Below are positions 45,682 through 54,430 of a DNA stretch of 64,000 nt, in pieces. A model generated the notes under the pieces. The model was not told where the DNA came from and made no database searches. It saw nothing but the letters and a program-made list of their open reading frames with translations. The translations under genes and the position numbers were made by a program. Each line of letters begins with the position of its first letter. Positions within the stretch are counted from its first letter, which is position 1. The DNA is from Gammaproteobacteria bacterium (GTDB lineage Bacteria > Pseudomonadota > Gammaproteobacteria > Burkholderiales > Rhodocyclaceae), in assembly GCA_018824085.1 (NCBI GenBank), contig JAHJHI010000026.1, forward strand, positions 1 through 64,000, in the 5' to 3' direction.

Positions 45682-46410
45682 GTTCGGATTCCTGCAAAAA
45701 AGCTGACCGCAAATCGTGCGGCCGACGATCCGGCAGCGGCCTTGCATGCGTCCGGAAATCGAGGACGAGCGGGGGCCTGCGCCTGCCACATCGCTGGCGC
45801 CTGTCGGGACAACACCTTTGATGGCCGGAACGCTCCGGCCTGAAACCGATATCCATACTGTCGGTCGCGTCCCGCCGTTGGGCCGAGAACCGATGACTGC
45901 CGATCCGTCCGGCGTGCCTGGCACCCCGGAGCGGGTATGTATGCAGGGCGTGCCGTCGTGGCGCACCGCTGCGGTCTGGGCGAACGCACTGTCCGCTTTG
46001 ATTTCGGAGGGCCGCATCGACCGCGAGCCAGCCGGACACGACGCGTCATTGCGTCGGTTGTGTCTGACTGCTTATCCGGCGGCGCCTCCCTGTGATGCGG
46101 GGCGCGTCGCGGATGACCCGGAGCTTGCAACCGTCCTGTGACGAAGCCGCGCCGCTCCCCGGCACGATTCGTCACCGACAGATAAGCAAAAATGCTGCCA
46201 GCTGATTGCGGTGGCGTGGTGCATGCCATGTGCGTCGCCTAAGCACATGATGCGGATGATGAATTTTCTGCCGCTCCGGCGCGCACGCGCGATCGCGCGG
46301 CGTCCGCGGGTTGCCGGTCTGCGCAGCGCTGGGGCGTTGAACGGCCGCGCTCGCCCCACGCTGGTGCGGCAACGTCCGCATTCGCTCGAATCCCAACTGG
46401 CGCCACCGCA
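45682..46410. other. Gene-poor stretch upstream of nirB
   Basis: About 730 bases have no gene I can support. The longest frame, 45716-46141 on the plus strand, has no recognisable domain and looks like GC-driven noise. Two structures stand out: the hairpin at 45824-45841, and an 8-base inverted repeat GTGACGAA-N22-TTCGTCAC at 46138-46175. The region must hold the promoter of the nitrate operon. No clear sigma-54 element or known NasR leader was found by eye. Confidence 0.6.
45824..45841 (-). other. Short strong hairpin in the nirB leader region
   Basis: GGCCGGA-ACGC-TCCGGCC lies about 145 bases before the nirB start and has a tetraloop. It has no T-tail on either strand. It could be part of an RNA leader controlling nirB, since assimilatory nitrate operons are often regulated by antitermination. 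Confidence 0.4.
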
Positions 46411-46923
46411 ATGACTTGCATGGACAGAGCCGGCAGTGACAGCGCCACGCGGCTGGATGGACGGGTGCCGCGGGCGTTTGTCTGGCTGCTGTTCGCCGCC
46501 TGGTCCGCCTTCGGTTCGGTACTGCCGCTCGCCCGCATGTTCGACAAGCCGTCGAATGCCGGTACGGCACGGCCGTCGTGATTCCCTTTCCCTGGCGAGG
46601 CGACCGAGGAGCGCGCGCCCGAAAGCGTGGCGAACACCGTAAGCACGGCGCGCCGTGGTGTCGATCAGGTCGCTGCGGTCAGCAAATCGATGTCGTCGCT
46701 GTCGATCTACATCGGTTCGATGAAGGACGTCATCGTCGGCGGGTCGGAGTCGATGCGCGAACGGACGGAAGCGGCGTCGCGCATCGCGTCCGGTGTCGAG
46801 CGCCGGGCGTCCTGTGCGGACAGCACCGCCGTGGCCGCCGTACAGCACCGCGAGACCGCGACCGGACTCAACAGGATGGTGCAGACATTCGTCGAGGCGG
46901 GCGGACAGTTCAGGATGCGCTGA
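46411..46923 (+). pseudogene. Interrupted chemoreceptor-like remnant
   Basis: One reading frame runs from the ATG at 46411 to a stop at 46923 but is broken by a TGA at 46579. The first part has a membrane-span-like segment (AFVWLLFAAWSAFGSVLPLA). The second part is polar, Ser- and Ala-rich helix (VSTARRGVDQVAAVSKSMSSLS, ASRIASGVERRA), followed by TATGLNRMVQTF, which resembles the distal end of a methyl-accepting chemotaxis protein. The full signalling hairpin tip is missing, so large parts are deleted as well as the stop. Its 3' end overlaps the convergent YbiB-like gene by 14 bases. The MCP identity is tentative. Confidence 0.45.
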
Positions 46924-47824
46924 GCGTGCGGCAGGCGTCCAGCTGCATGCGCAGCGGTTGCGGCAGCGGCAGCGTGCCGTCCAGCATGGCGCGCACGACG
47001 GCGGCGTTGCTCGCCGCATCGATGCCCGCTTCGGGCTGCGTCAACGCGCTTGCGCCGTCGTCCGCCTCGACCAGCGCGCGTTGCTCGCCATCAAGAAACC
47101 CCGTCATCTGCGGGCACCTGGCCGGATTGGCGTAGGCCTCGCCCTCGGTGCCGCGCATCAGCATCGAGCGGCCGCCGTCCTGGCGCAGGAACTGCGTCAT
47201 TTTCTCCATGTATTCCGGGTGCGTCACCGGAACAACGCGCACGCTGCGCCCCGGCAACGGATCGATCATCTTGGCCATCGAATGGCCGGAATTGCGCACG
47301 CCAAGCTGCGGGCGCAGCGACAGCAGCGCATCCAGCCCGGGGCTGAGCCGGTCGAGCCGGATGCAGGCGATGCGCTCGCCGGCCAGCAGCCGGCCCGCTT
47401 GCGCGGGAGATTCGGCCATCGGCAGGCCGAGCGCGTCGAGCAGCGCGAACGGGTCGGCGCGGGTGTCGAAATCGAAGTGACCGTGAATGAGTACCGGAAT
47501 GCCCTCGCGCGCAAGCAGCATGGCCAGCAGCGGCATCAGGTTGGGCCTGCGCCGGGCGCCGTTGTAGGTCGGCAGCACGACGGTGCGCGGGCCACCCGGT
47601 GCGTCGATGCGCGCGAGCTGCGCGTCGATCGCGCCCTTGAAGCCGATCAGCTCATCGAGTGCTTCGCTCTTGATGCGCATCGCGAGCACGATGGCGCCGA
47701 GTTGCAGCGGCGGCACCCGTGCGTCGAGCATGTCCGCGAACAGCGCCTGCGCATCCTCGCGCGCCAGCGAGCGCGAGCCCTTGGCCCCGCGCCCGATTTC
47801 CTTGATCAGTCTTGTGTAGTCCAT
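46910..47824 (-). CDS. YbiB-like DNA-binding/glycosyltransferase-3 fold protein (copy 2)
   Basis: This 304-residue protein is paralogous to the protein at 35870-36862. It shares SLAREDAQALFADMLDARVPPLQLGAIVLAMR at the N-terminus and TVVLPTYNGARRRPNLMPLLAMLLAREGIPVLIHG at the domain junction. The PRPP motif of TrpD is missing. The ATG at 47824 fits the family start. It stands just outside the nitrate cluster, with the other copy at the far end of that cluster. Confidence 0.82.
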   Translation of the reverse strand: MDYTRLIKEIGRGAKGSRSLAREDAQALFADMLDARVPPLQLGAIVLAMRIKSEALDELIGFKGAIDAQLARIDAPGGPRTVVLPTYNGARRRPNLMPLLAMLLAREGIPVLIHGHFDFDTRADPFALLDALGLPMAESPAQAGRLLAGERIACIRLDRLSPGLDALLSLRPQLGVRNSGHSMAKMIDPLPGRSVRVVPVTHPEYMEKMTQFLRQDGGRSMLMRGTEGEAYANPARCPQMTGFLDGEQRALVEADDGASALTQPEAGIDAASNAAVVRAMLDGTLPLPQPLRMQLDACRTLSAS

Positions 47825-47950
47825 GCCCGGATTATGCCCGCGCTGAAGCACGAATCCGCTGCGTTATAGTCCGATGTCGGACGACCGAGAGCGGGTCGAT
47901 GCCGGCAGGTTGCCGCGGTGCACGCCGCACGAACGCACAAGGAGACAGAC

Positions 47951-48835
47951 ATGAAAGTGGGTTTCATCGGGTTGGGACTGATGGGCCGGCCGATGGCCGG
48001 GCACCTGGCGCAGGGCGGACATGCGCTGCATCTGTGGGCGCGCCGCGCCGAGTCGCTCGATCCGTTCCGCGACAGCGGAGCCACCCTGCATGCGTCGATC
48101 GCCGATGTCGCGCGCGAGGCCGATGTCGTGTTCTCCATGGTGGCGGACGCGCCGGACGTGGAAGCCGTGGCGCTTGGTCCGCAGGGGGTTGCCGAAGGCG
48201 CGGCGGGGCGCAGCGGGCTGATCTTTGTCGACATGAGCACGATCGCGCCGGATGCCGCGCGCTCGATCGGTGCCCGGCTGGCCGAGGGCGGCGTGTCCAT
48301 GATCGATGCCCCGGTCTCCGGTGGCGAAGTGGGCGCGATCAACGCCGCGCTGACCATCATGGCGGGCGGCGACCAGACGGCGTTCGAGCGTGTGCTGCCG
48401 CTGTTCCGGCTCATGGGCAAGAACGTGACGCTGGTGGGCGATCGCGGTGCCGGTCAAGTGGCGAAGGCGTGCAACCAGATCATCACCGGCGTCGGCGTGC
48501 TGGCGCTGGCCGAGGCATTCGCGTTCGCCGACAAGAGCGGTGTCGACGCCGGGCGGGTGCGCGAGGCGCTGCTTGGCGGCTTCGCCTACAGCCGCATCCT
48601 TGAAAATCATGGACAGCGCATGCTTGACCGGAATTTCCGCGCCGGCTTCAAGTCCTGGATGCACCAGAAGGATCTGCGCATCGTCATGGGCGAGGCGCAC
48701 CGCATGGGGCTCGCATTGCCGTCGGCCGCCGCCGCGGCGCAGATGCTCAACGCCATGGTCGGGCAGGGCCTGGGCGAAGAAGATTCGATCGCCATGCTCA
48801 AGGTGCTCGAAGGACTTGGCGGTATCGAGAAATGA
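47951..48835 (+). CDS. Beta-hydroxyacid dehydrogenase (GarR/MmsB-like), copy A
   Basis: This 294-residue NAD(P)-dependent dehydrogenase has the Rossmann motif VGFIGLGLMGRPMAGHL at the start, IDAPVSGGEVGA near residue 120, GDRGAGQVAKACNQ with the catalytic Lys near 170, and FRAGFKSWMHQKDL near 235. Likely substrates are tartronate semialdehyde or 3-hydroxyisobutyrate. An SD (AGGAGA) precedes the ATG at 47951. Its stop overlaps the start of a close paralog (ATGA). Confidence 0.9.
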   Translation: MKVGFIGLGLMGRPMAGHLAQGGHALHLWARRAESLDPFRDSGATLHASIADVAREADVVFSMVADAPDVEAVALGPQGVAEGAAGRSGLIFVDMSTIAPDAARSIGARLAEGGVSMIDAPVSGGEVGAINAALTIMAGGDQTAFERVLPLFRLMGKNVTLVGDRGAGQVAKACNQIITGVGVLALAEAFAFADKSGVDAGRVREALLGGFAYSRILENHGQRMLDRNFRAGFKSWMHQKDLRIVMGEAHRMGLALPSAAAAAQMLNAMVGQGLGEEDSIAMLKVLEGLGGIEK

Positions 48836-49710
48836 AGGTCGGCTTCATCGGCCTCGGCGCGATGGGGCGGGCCATGTCGGGCAACCTGCTGCGCGCCGGC
48901 CACTCGGTCAGCGTGTGGGCGCGCCGCGCAGAATCGATGCAGCCGCTGGTCGAGCTGGGCGCACGGGCAACGGCGTCGCCCGCCGACTGCGCGCGCGGCG
49001 CCGATGCGGTCATGTGCGTGGTGACGGCCGGCGCCGACGTGCGCGAGGTGGCACTCGGCCCCCGCGGTGTCATCGAGGGGGCCGCGCCAGGCTGCGTGTT
49101 CATCGACCACAGCACGATTCCTCCGTCGGTTGCGCGCGACATCGCGCAGGCATTGGCGCAGCGGGGCATCGACATGCTGGATGCGCCGGTGTCCGGCGGC
49201 GAGCGCGGCGCCATCGACGCGACGCTGTCCATCATGGCGGGTGGTGACGCGGCGGTATTCGAGCGCATGCGCCCGCTGCTGGGCGCGGTGGGCCGCACCG
49301 TGGTGCATGTCGGCCCCTGTGGCGCGGGTCAGGTGGCCAAGGCCTGCAATCAGCTCATCCTGTGCGCCTTCATCGAGGCAGCCGCGGAAGCGGCCACTCT
49401 GGCTTCGGCGAGCGGAGTCGATTTCGGGCGCGTGCGGGAGGCGATGCTGCACGGATCCGCCGGCTCACGTGCGCTGGAACTGTTCGGCGGCAAGATGGCT
49501 GAGCGGGACTTCAAGGCGGGCGTGCAGGCGCGCCTGCACCACAAGGACGTCGGCATCGTGCTGGACGAAGCCGTGAAGCTGGGTCTGGCGATGCCTCTGT
49601 CGGCCAGCGTGTGGCAACAGCTCAATGCGCTGATGGCGCAGGGCGGTGGCGGAAACGACACGTCCGCGCTGCTCACCGTGCTGGAGAGAACCCGCGCGGG
49701 CGCCGGCTGA
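48832..49710 (+). CDS. Beta-hydroxyacid dehydrogenase (GarR/MmsB-like), copy B
   Basis: This 292-residue paralog of the preceding gene has VGFIGLGAMGRAMSGNLL, LDAPVSGGERGAIDATLSIM, CGAGQVAKACNQ with the catalytic Lys, and FKAGVQARLHHKDV. The adjacent four-base overlap indicates coupled translation, and the two may form a heteromer or act on different substrates. It converges on dadA with three bases between stops. Confidence 0.9.
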   Translation: MKVGFIGLGAMGRAMSGNLLRAGHSVSVWARRAESMQPLVELGARATASPADCARGADAVMCVVTAGADVREVALGPRGVIEGAAPGCVFIDHSTIPPSVARDIAQALAQRGIDMLDAPVSGGERGAIDATLSIMAGGDAAVFERMRPLLGAVGRTVVHVGPCGAGQVAKACNQLILCAFIEAAAEAATLASASGVDFGRVREAMLHGSAGSRALELFGGKMAERDFKAGVQARLHHKDVGIVLDEAVKLGLAMPLSASVWQQLNALMAQGGGGNDTSALLTVLERTRAGAG

Positions 49711-49713
49711 AAT

Positions 49714-50973
49714 TCAGTGCCGCGAGCCGTCGAGCCAGGGGAAGTCGATGGCCGGCTGGACACCGTCCATCAGATCCGTCAGCAGGCGCGCCGACCCGCA
49801 CGCCAGCGTCCAGCCGAGCGAGCCGTGACCGGTGTTGTACCAGAGCCCGGGAATGCGGCTGCGTCCGATCAGCGGCACGTTGCCCGGCGTGCACGGACGC
49901 AATCCGGCCCAGGGCTGCGCGGCGCTCGTGTCGCCGATATCGGGACACAGTTCGCGTACCAGCCGGGTCAGCAGTTCCACGCGCGGTGCTTCGATGTCGG
50001 TGGTCACGCTGCCGAGTTCGGCCATGCCGGCGACCCGCATCGTGTCGCCGAGGCGGGACATCACGATGCGGTGCTCCTCGTCGGTGATGCTCACGCGCGG
50101 TGCGTTCGGACCCGCCGGAAAGGTGATCGAATAGCCCTTGATCGGATACAGCGCGGGACGCGGACCGTGCTGTTCGACCAGCCGCCGCGTATGGCTGCCG
50201 AGCGCGCACACCACCTCGTCGGCGCGCAACAGTCCGCGTGTGCCGCGCGCGTCGCGCACTGCCGCGCCACGGACGCGGCCATTCTGGATGTCGAGGCTGT
50301 CGACGGTCGTGTCGAAGTGGAAGGTGACGCCGGCATCCACGCAGGCCTGTGCGAGTTCACGCGTGAACTCGCACGCGTCGCCCACCTCGTCATTCGGTGC
50401 GAACAGGCCGCCGGCAAGCTTCCGGGTGGTCGAGGCCAGCGCGGGTTCGATGTCGATGCAGCGCGCCGCGTCGCAGTATTCGCTGCGGATGCCGTGCGCG
50501 AGCAGCCACTGCGCGCGCGCGTTTGCGCGGTCGAGTTCCCGGCGCTCGAAGAATACGTGCAGGATGCCGCTTCCGGCGTGCATGTAGTGCATTGCGAGCG
50601 AACGCCGGAGCAACTGCAGTTCCGCGTGGCTGCACACGGCGAGGCGGGCAAGCGTGTCGGTGTTGCGGCGCATGCGTCCGGGCAGGCATTCACGAAGGAA
50701 TGCGCCCATCCAGCGCCACTGGCGGTGATTGACGGTGGGTGAGAAGCGCACCGGCGCGGTGGAATTTCCCATGCCGTGAAGGCCTATCATCGGCGCCTGC
50801 GGCGTGGCCCAGGGTGCGGCGTGGCTGACCGAAATCTGTGCGCCGTTGGCAAAACTGGTTTCCATCGCAGGCGCACTCTGGCGATCGACCACGGAAACGG
50901 TGTGACCGGCCTGGCGCAGATACCAGGCGGTGGTGATGCCGATGACGCCGGCACCGAGAACAAGGATATGCAT
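49714..50973 (-). CDS. dadA: D-amino acid dehydrogenase
   Basis: This 419-residue FAD protein starts with the dinucleotide-binding motif MHILVLGAGVIGITTAWYL. It has SFANGAQISVSHAAPWA near residue 42 and a C-terminal GLRPCTPGNVPLIG, then TGHGSLGWTLACGSA, the DadA pattern. It oxidises D-amino acids to keto acids and passes electrons to the respiratory chain at the inner membrane. The ATG at 50973 fits; the long upstream frame is antisense to fbp. It is divergent from fbp with 166 bases between. Confidence 0.93.
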   Translation of the reverse strand: MHILVLGAGVIGITTAWYLRQAGHTVSVVDRQSAPAMETSFANGAQISVSHAAPWATPQAPMIGLHGMGNSTAPVRFSPTVNHRQWRWMGAFLRECLPGRMRRNTDTLARLAVCSHAELQLLRRSLAMHYMHAGSGILHVFFERRELDRANARAQWLLAHGIRSEYCDAARCIDIEPALASTTRKLAGGLFAPNDEVGDACEFTRELAQACVDAGVTFHFDTTVDSLDIQNGRVRGAAVRDARGTRGLLRADEVVCALGSHTRRLVEQHGPRPALYPIKGYSITFPAGPNAPRVSITDEEHRIVMSRLGDTMRVAGMAELGSVTTDIEAPRVELLTRLVRELCPDIGDTSAAQPWAGLRPCTPGNVPLIGRSRIPGLWYNTGHGSLGWTLACGSARLLTDLMDGVQPAIDFPWLDGSRH

Positions 50974-51139
50974 GCGGTTCTGATATTGGGTGACGCTGTC
51001 AGGACTGTCCGCGCGCCATTCGGTTCCTGTGGAAACGGGGCACGTGCGCCAGGATTTCCGGCGCGTCGTGAAATCGTGCGGCCCGGACCATGGTGCTGTG
51101 CACGATAATGCATTTTCTGCCAACGAGGAGTCGCACCAC

Positions 51140-52153
51140 ATGTCCCGCATCACCCTGAGCCAGTTCCTGATCCAGCAGCAGCGCAGCGGCGAGCGCATCA
51201 GCGCCGAACTGCGCTTTCTGGTCGAAGTCGTCGCACGCGCCGTGAAGGCCATCGGCAACGCGGTGGGCAAGGGCGGGCTGACCAACTCGCTGGGCGAGGC
51301 CGGCGCCGAGAATGTGCAGGGCGAGGTACAGAAGAAGCTGGACGTGATCGCCAATGAAATCCTGCTCGAAGCGAACGAGTGGGGCGGGCATCTCGCCGCG
51401 ATGGCGTCCGAGGAGATGGACGCGCCGCACCAGATTCCGAACCGCTACCCGAAAGGCGAATACCTGCTGCTGTTCGATCCGCTCGATGGCTCGTCCAATA
51501 TCGACGTGAACATTTCCACCGGCACGATCTTCTCTGTGCTGCGCTGCCCCGAATTCGCCAATGGCGGCGGTGCCGACGTCGGCGAGCGCGCCTTCCTGCA
51601 GGCCGGCTCGCGGCAGCTGGTTGCCGGATACGCCGTCTATGGCTCGGCGACGCAACTCGTGCTGACGCTGGGCGAAGGTGTGCACGCGTTCACGCTGGAC
51701 CGTGAAACCGGCAGCTTCGTCATGACGACCGAAAACATGCGCATCCCCGAGGACACGAAGGAATACGCGATCAATGCGTCGAACGCGCGCTGGTGGGAAG
51801 CGCCGGTGACGCGCTACATCGACGAGCTGGTTGCCGGCAGGAGCGGCCCGCTGGGCAAGGACTACAACATGCGCTGGGTCGGCTCCATGGTGGCTGACGT
51901 GCATCGCATCCTGACGCGAGGCGGCATTTTCCTGTACCCGAAGGACACGAAGGACGCGACCAAGCCTGGCAAGCTGCGGCTGATGTACGAAGCCAATCCG
52001 ATGGCGATGCTGATCGAACAGGCCGGCGGTCTGGCGACCACCGGCTATCAGCGCATCCTCGACGTGGCACCGGAAAAGCTGCACCAGCGCGTGCCGGTCA
52101 TCCTTGGCTCACGCAACGAAGTGGAACGGGTACTGAGGTATCACTCCGCCTGA
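51140..52153 (+). CDS. fbp: Class I fructose-1,6-bisphosphatase
   Basis: This 337-residue protein carries the metal-binding motif [15 protein letters not shown] near residue 112, EEMDAPH near 95, [16 protein letters not shown] near 250, and [17 protein letters not shown] near 280. It makes fructose 6-phosphate in gluconeogenesis or CO2 fixation. A GAGGAG sequence precedes the ATG. Its stop overlaps the convergent flavoprotein gene by 13 bases. Confidence 0.95.
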   Translation: MSRITLSQFLIQQQRSGERISAELRFLVEVVARAVKAIGNAVGKGGLTNSLGEAGAENVQGEVQKKLDVIANEILLEANEWGGHLAAMASEEMDAPHQIPNRYPKGEYLLLFDPLDGSSNIDVNISTGTIFSVLRCPEFANGGGADVGERAFLQAGSRQLVAGYAVYGSATQLVLTLGEGVHAFTLDRETGSFVMTTENMRIPEDTKEYAINASNARWWEAPVTRYIDELVAGRSGPLGKDYNMRWVGSMVADVHRILTRGGIFLYPKDTKDATKPGKLRLMYEANPMAMLIEQAGGLATTGYQRILDVAPEKLHQRVPVILGSRNEVERVLRYHSA

Positions 52154-53400
52154 AGGCGCTTGAGCATGCCGGCTGCCGCAACGCGGCCGCTGGCCATGCA
52201 GGCGGTGAGCAGATAGCCGCCGGTGGGCGCCTCCCAGTCGATCATTTCGCCCGCGCAAAAGACGCCGGGCAGCGCCGTCAGCATCAGGTCAGCGTCCAGC
52301 GCGTCGAAGCGCACGCCGCCTGCCGTGCTGATGGCTTCCGCGACAGGCCGCGTCGCGCGCAGGCGCAGCGGCAGCGCCTTGAGCGTGCTTGCCACGCGCG
52401 CTGGATCGGCCATTGCTGCCTTGTCCAGCACTTCACGCAACAGCCCGGCCTTTACGCCGGCAATGCCCAGACGGCTTGCCAGATGCGAGGACAGCGAGCG
52501 TGCGCCGCGCGGGCGGCCCGCTTCGGCGAGTACGCGCGCCGGATCAGTGGATGGCAACAGGTCGAAGGTGACGTCGACATGACCGTGCGCCAGCACGCAT
52601 TCGCGCAATGGTGCGGACAGCGCATAGATGAGGCTGCCTTCAAGGCCGTGCTTGCTGATCACGCATTCGCCGTTACGCGTCAGCGTATTGCCATGTCGGT
52701 CGCGGAAGGCGAGCGTCACATTCTTCAGCGGCATGCCGGCGTGTTTGTCCGCAAAGTGCGGGCTCCACGGGATGTCGAATCCGCAGTTCGCTGCGTGCAG
52801 TGGCGCGAGCGCGACACGCCGTGTGGCGAGCAGGGATGTCCAGGCGCCGTCCGATCCGAGCTGCGGCCAGCTGGCGCCGCCCAGCGCGAGCAGGGTGACG
52901 TCCGCGTCTGCGCCGGTTTCCCCGTCCGGCGTGCTGAAGCGCAGCCGGCCGTGATCGTCCCAGCCCATCCAGCGGTGGCGCATGTGAAAGCGCACGCCGC
53001 CGGCACGCAGGCGCGCCAGCCAGGCGCGCAGCAGCGGCGCCGCCTTCATGCCGGTCGGAAAAACACGCCCGGAACTGCCGACGAAGGTGTCTATGCCCAG
53101 GCCTGCCGCCCACTGCCGCAGCGCATCGCTGTCGAACAGCGCGATCCAGGCGCCGACTTCGGTGCGCCGTTCCCGGAAGCGATCGATGAAGGCCGGACGT
53201 GCTTCACTGTGTGTAAGGTTCAGACCGCCTTTGCCCGCGAGCAGGAATTTGCGTCCGGCCGATGCCTTGCCGTCGTACAGGTCGACCGCAACGCCCTGTT
53301 GCGCAAGGACCTCGGCCGCCATCAGGCCGGCCGGCCCGCCACCGATGATGACGGCGCGCCCGCTTGCCGGCGCGTCCGCACCCGACTGACGGTCACGCAT
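52141..53400 (-). CDS. HI0933-like FAD-dependent oxidoreductase
   Basis: This 419-residue flavoprotein has the N-terminal FAD motif [37 protein letters not shown] near residue 50, [17 protein letters not shown] near 110, and a C-terminal [23 protein letters not shown]. It belongs to the HI0933/YhiN family of unknown reaction. Its start touches the lytic transglycosylase stop (TGATG), making it the last gene of a four-gene minus-strand group. Confidence 0.91.
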   Translation of the reverse strand: MRDRQSGADAPASGRAVIIGGGPAGLMAAEVLAQQGVAVDLYDGKASAGRKFLLAGKGGLNLTHSEARPAFIDRFRERRTEVGAWIALFDSDALRQWAAGLGIDTFVGSSGRVFPTGMKAAPLLRAWLARLRAGGVRFHMRHRWMGWDDHGRLRFSTPDGETGADADVTLLALGGASWPQLGSDGAWTSLLATRRVALAPLHAANCGFDIPWSPHFADKHAGMPLKNVTLAFRDRHGNTLTRNGECVISKHGLEGSLIYALSAPLRECVLAHGHVDVTFDLLPSTDPARVLAEAGRPRGARSLSSHLASRLGIAGVKAGLLREVLDKAAMADPARVASTLKALPLRLRATRPVAEAISTAGGVRFDALDADLMLTALPGVFCAGEMIDWEAPTGGYLLTACMASGRVAAAGMLKRLQAE

Positions 53401-54059
53401 CAGTGCTGCGGCTGGACGAGCCGCAGCCCGGCCGCTTGTGCGCGAAGCTTGTACGGACTTGCCGGCGCAGGCGGCGGGGTGACCGCGCTGCGCTTCTTGA
53501 GCGCTTCGTAGCGGCCGGTGACCTTGGGCACATAGGCCCGCGTTTCCGGAAAGGGCGGCACACCGCCGTATTTCCGGACGGCACCGGCGCCTGCGTTGTA
53601 CGCCGACAGTGCCAGTTCGAGATCGCCGAACACATCGAGAAGGTCGCGCAGGTGTTCTGCGCTCGCACGAAGATTGTCTGCGGGTTTCAATGCATCGCGC
53701 ACGCCATAGGCGCGTGCCGTCTCCGGCAGCATCTGCGCAAGGCCCAGAGCTCCTTTCGGCGATACGGCGTGCGGGTTGTAGGCGGATTCCGCCTGCACGA
53801 CGGCGTGCAGCAGCTCAGGTTCGATGCCGCCGGCCTGCGCAGCCTGCTCGATCTGCGCGGCGAATGGCAGGCGATGCAGCGCCTCGTGTCGAGCCTGCCT
53901 GCGTTCCACGTCGGAGATGCGGGGAGATTCGATCTGATGCAGCCGATACGGCGATGTCACGACCGGCTGCAACTGGTAGCCGGGATCCTGCGCGTAGGCG
54001 GCGTCATCCGCCTGCGCGCAGGCACAGGCCAATGCCGCGATCAGTGCGAGGGCACGCAT
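53400..54059 (-). CDS. Lytic transglycosylase (SLT domain)
   Basis: This 219-residue exported protein (signal ALALIAALACACA) has a lysozyme-like SLT domain. The catalytic Glu is in LHAVVQAESAYNPHAVS near residue 93, followed by GALGLAQMLPETA, NLRASAEHLRDLLDVF and LALSAYNAGAGAVRKYGGVPPFPETRAYV. It cleaves peptidoglycan without water. The ATG at 54059 touches the upstream VanZ stop (TGATG); a GTG at 54062 is also possible. The group context suggests opening the wall for polysaccharide export machinery. Confidence 0.91.
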   Translation of the reverse strand: MRALALIAALACACAQADDAAYAQDPGYQLQPVVTSPYRLHQIESPRISDVERRQARHEALHRLPFAAQIEQAAQAGGIEPELLHAVVQAESAYNPHAVSPKGALGLAQMLPETARAYGVRDALKPADNLRASAEHLRDLLDVFGDLELALSAYNAGAGAVRKYGGVPPFPETRAYVPKVTGRYEALKKRSAVTPPPAPASPYKLRAQAAGLRLVQPQH

Positions 54060-54430
54060 CACCGGAAGCGCGGCGCCAGCCGGTGTGCAAGCAGTGACGC
54101 CAGCACGATGCCCGATGCGTTGGCCAGCAGATCGATGACATCCGCTTCACGGCCAGGCAGCGACAGTTGTCGCCACTCGTCGTACGCACCGATGGCCAGC
54201 GCAGTGGCGGCACACAAGGGCAGCCAGCGTTGCCCGGCTCCGAGCCAGAGGGAAACCGTGATCGCGCCGAAGGTTGCGGCGTGTGCCAGCTTGTCCCAAG
54301 GGCTGGGAATCAGGCCGACGGCGAGCGAAGTTTCGCCGAGCTTGACCAGACTGGAGATGAGCAGCACCGAGGCAATCACGGCCAGCCACTGGATGCCGGG
54401 CGGCAGCCTCACCGCCGCATCAGTACGCAT
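54059..54430 (-). CDS. VanZ-family membrane protein
   Basis: This 123-residue protein has four membrane spans and the VanZ pattern WDKLAHAATFGAITVSLWL, GAYDEWRQLSLPGREADVIDLLANASGIVLA. VanZ-like proteins are common in exopolysaccharide and exosortase loci, and their exact role is unknown. It overlaps the end of the glycosylphosphotransferase gene by 11 bases and the start of the lytic transglycosylase by one. Confidence 0.9.
   Translation of the reverse strand: MRTDAAVRLPPGIQWLAVIASVLLISSLVKLGETSLAVGLIPSPWDKLAHAATFGAITVSLWLGAGQRWLPLCAATALAIGAYDEWRQLSLPGREADVIDLLANASGIVLASLLAHRLAPRFR

Noticed and set aside
44326-45843. 505-codon plus-strand frame opposite nirB
   Set aside because: Antisense shadow of nirB with no family features.
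45716-46141. 141-codon frame upstream of nirB
   Set aside because: No SD, signal peptide or known motif, and Pro/Arg-rich composition; treated as non-coding.
46579-46581. TGA read as selenocysteine in the chemoreceptor-like frame
   Set aside because: No SECIS-like hairpin was noticed after the TGA and MCPs are not selenoproteins; a decayed gene is simpler.
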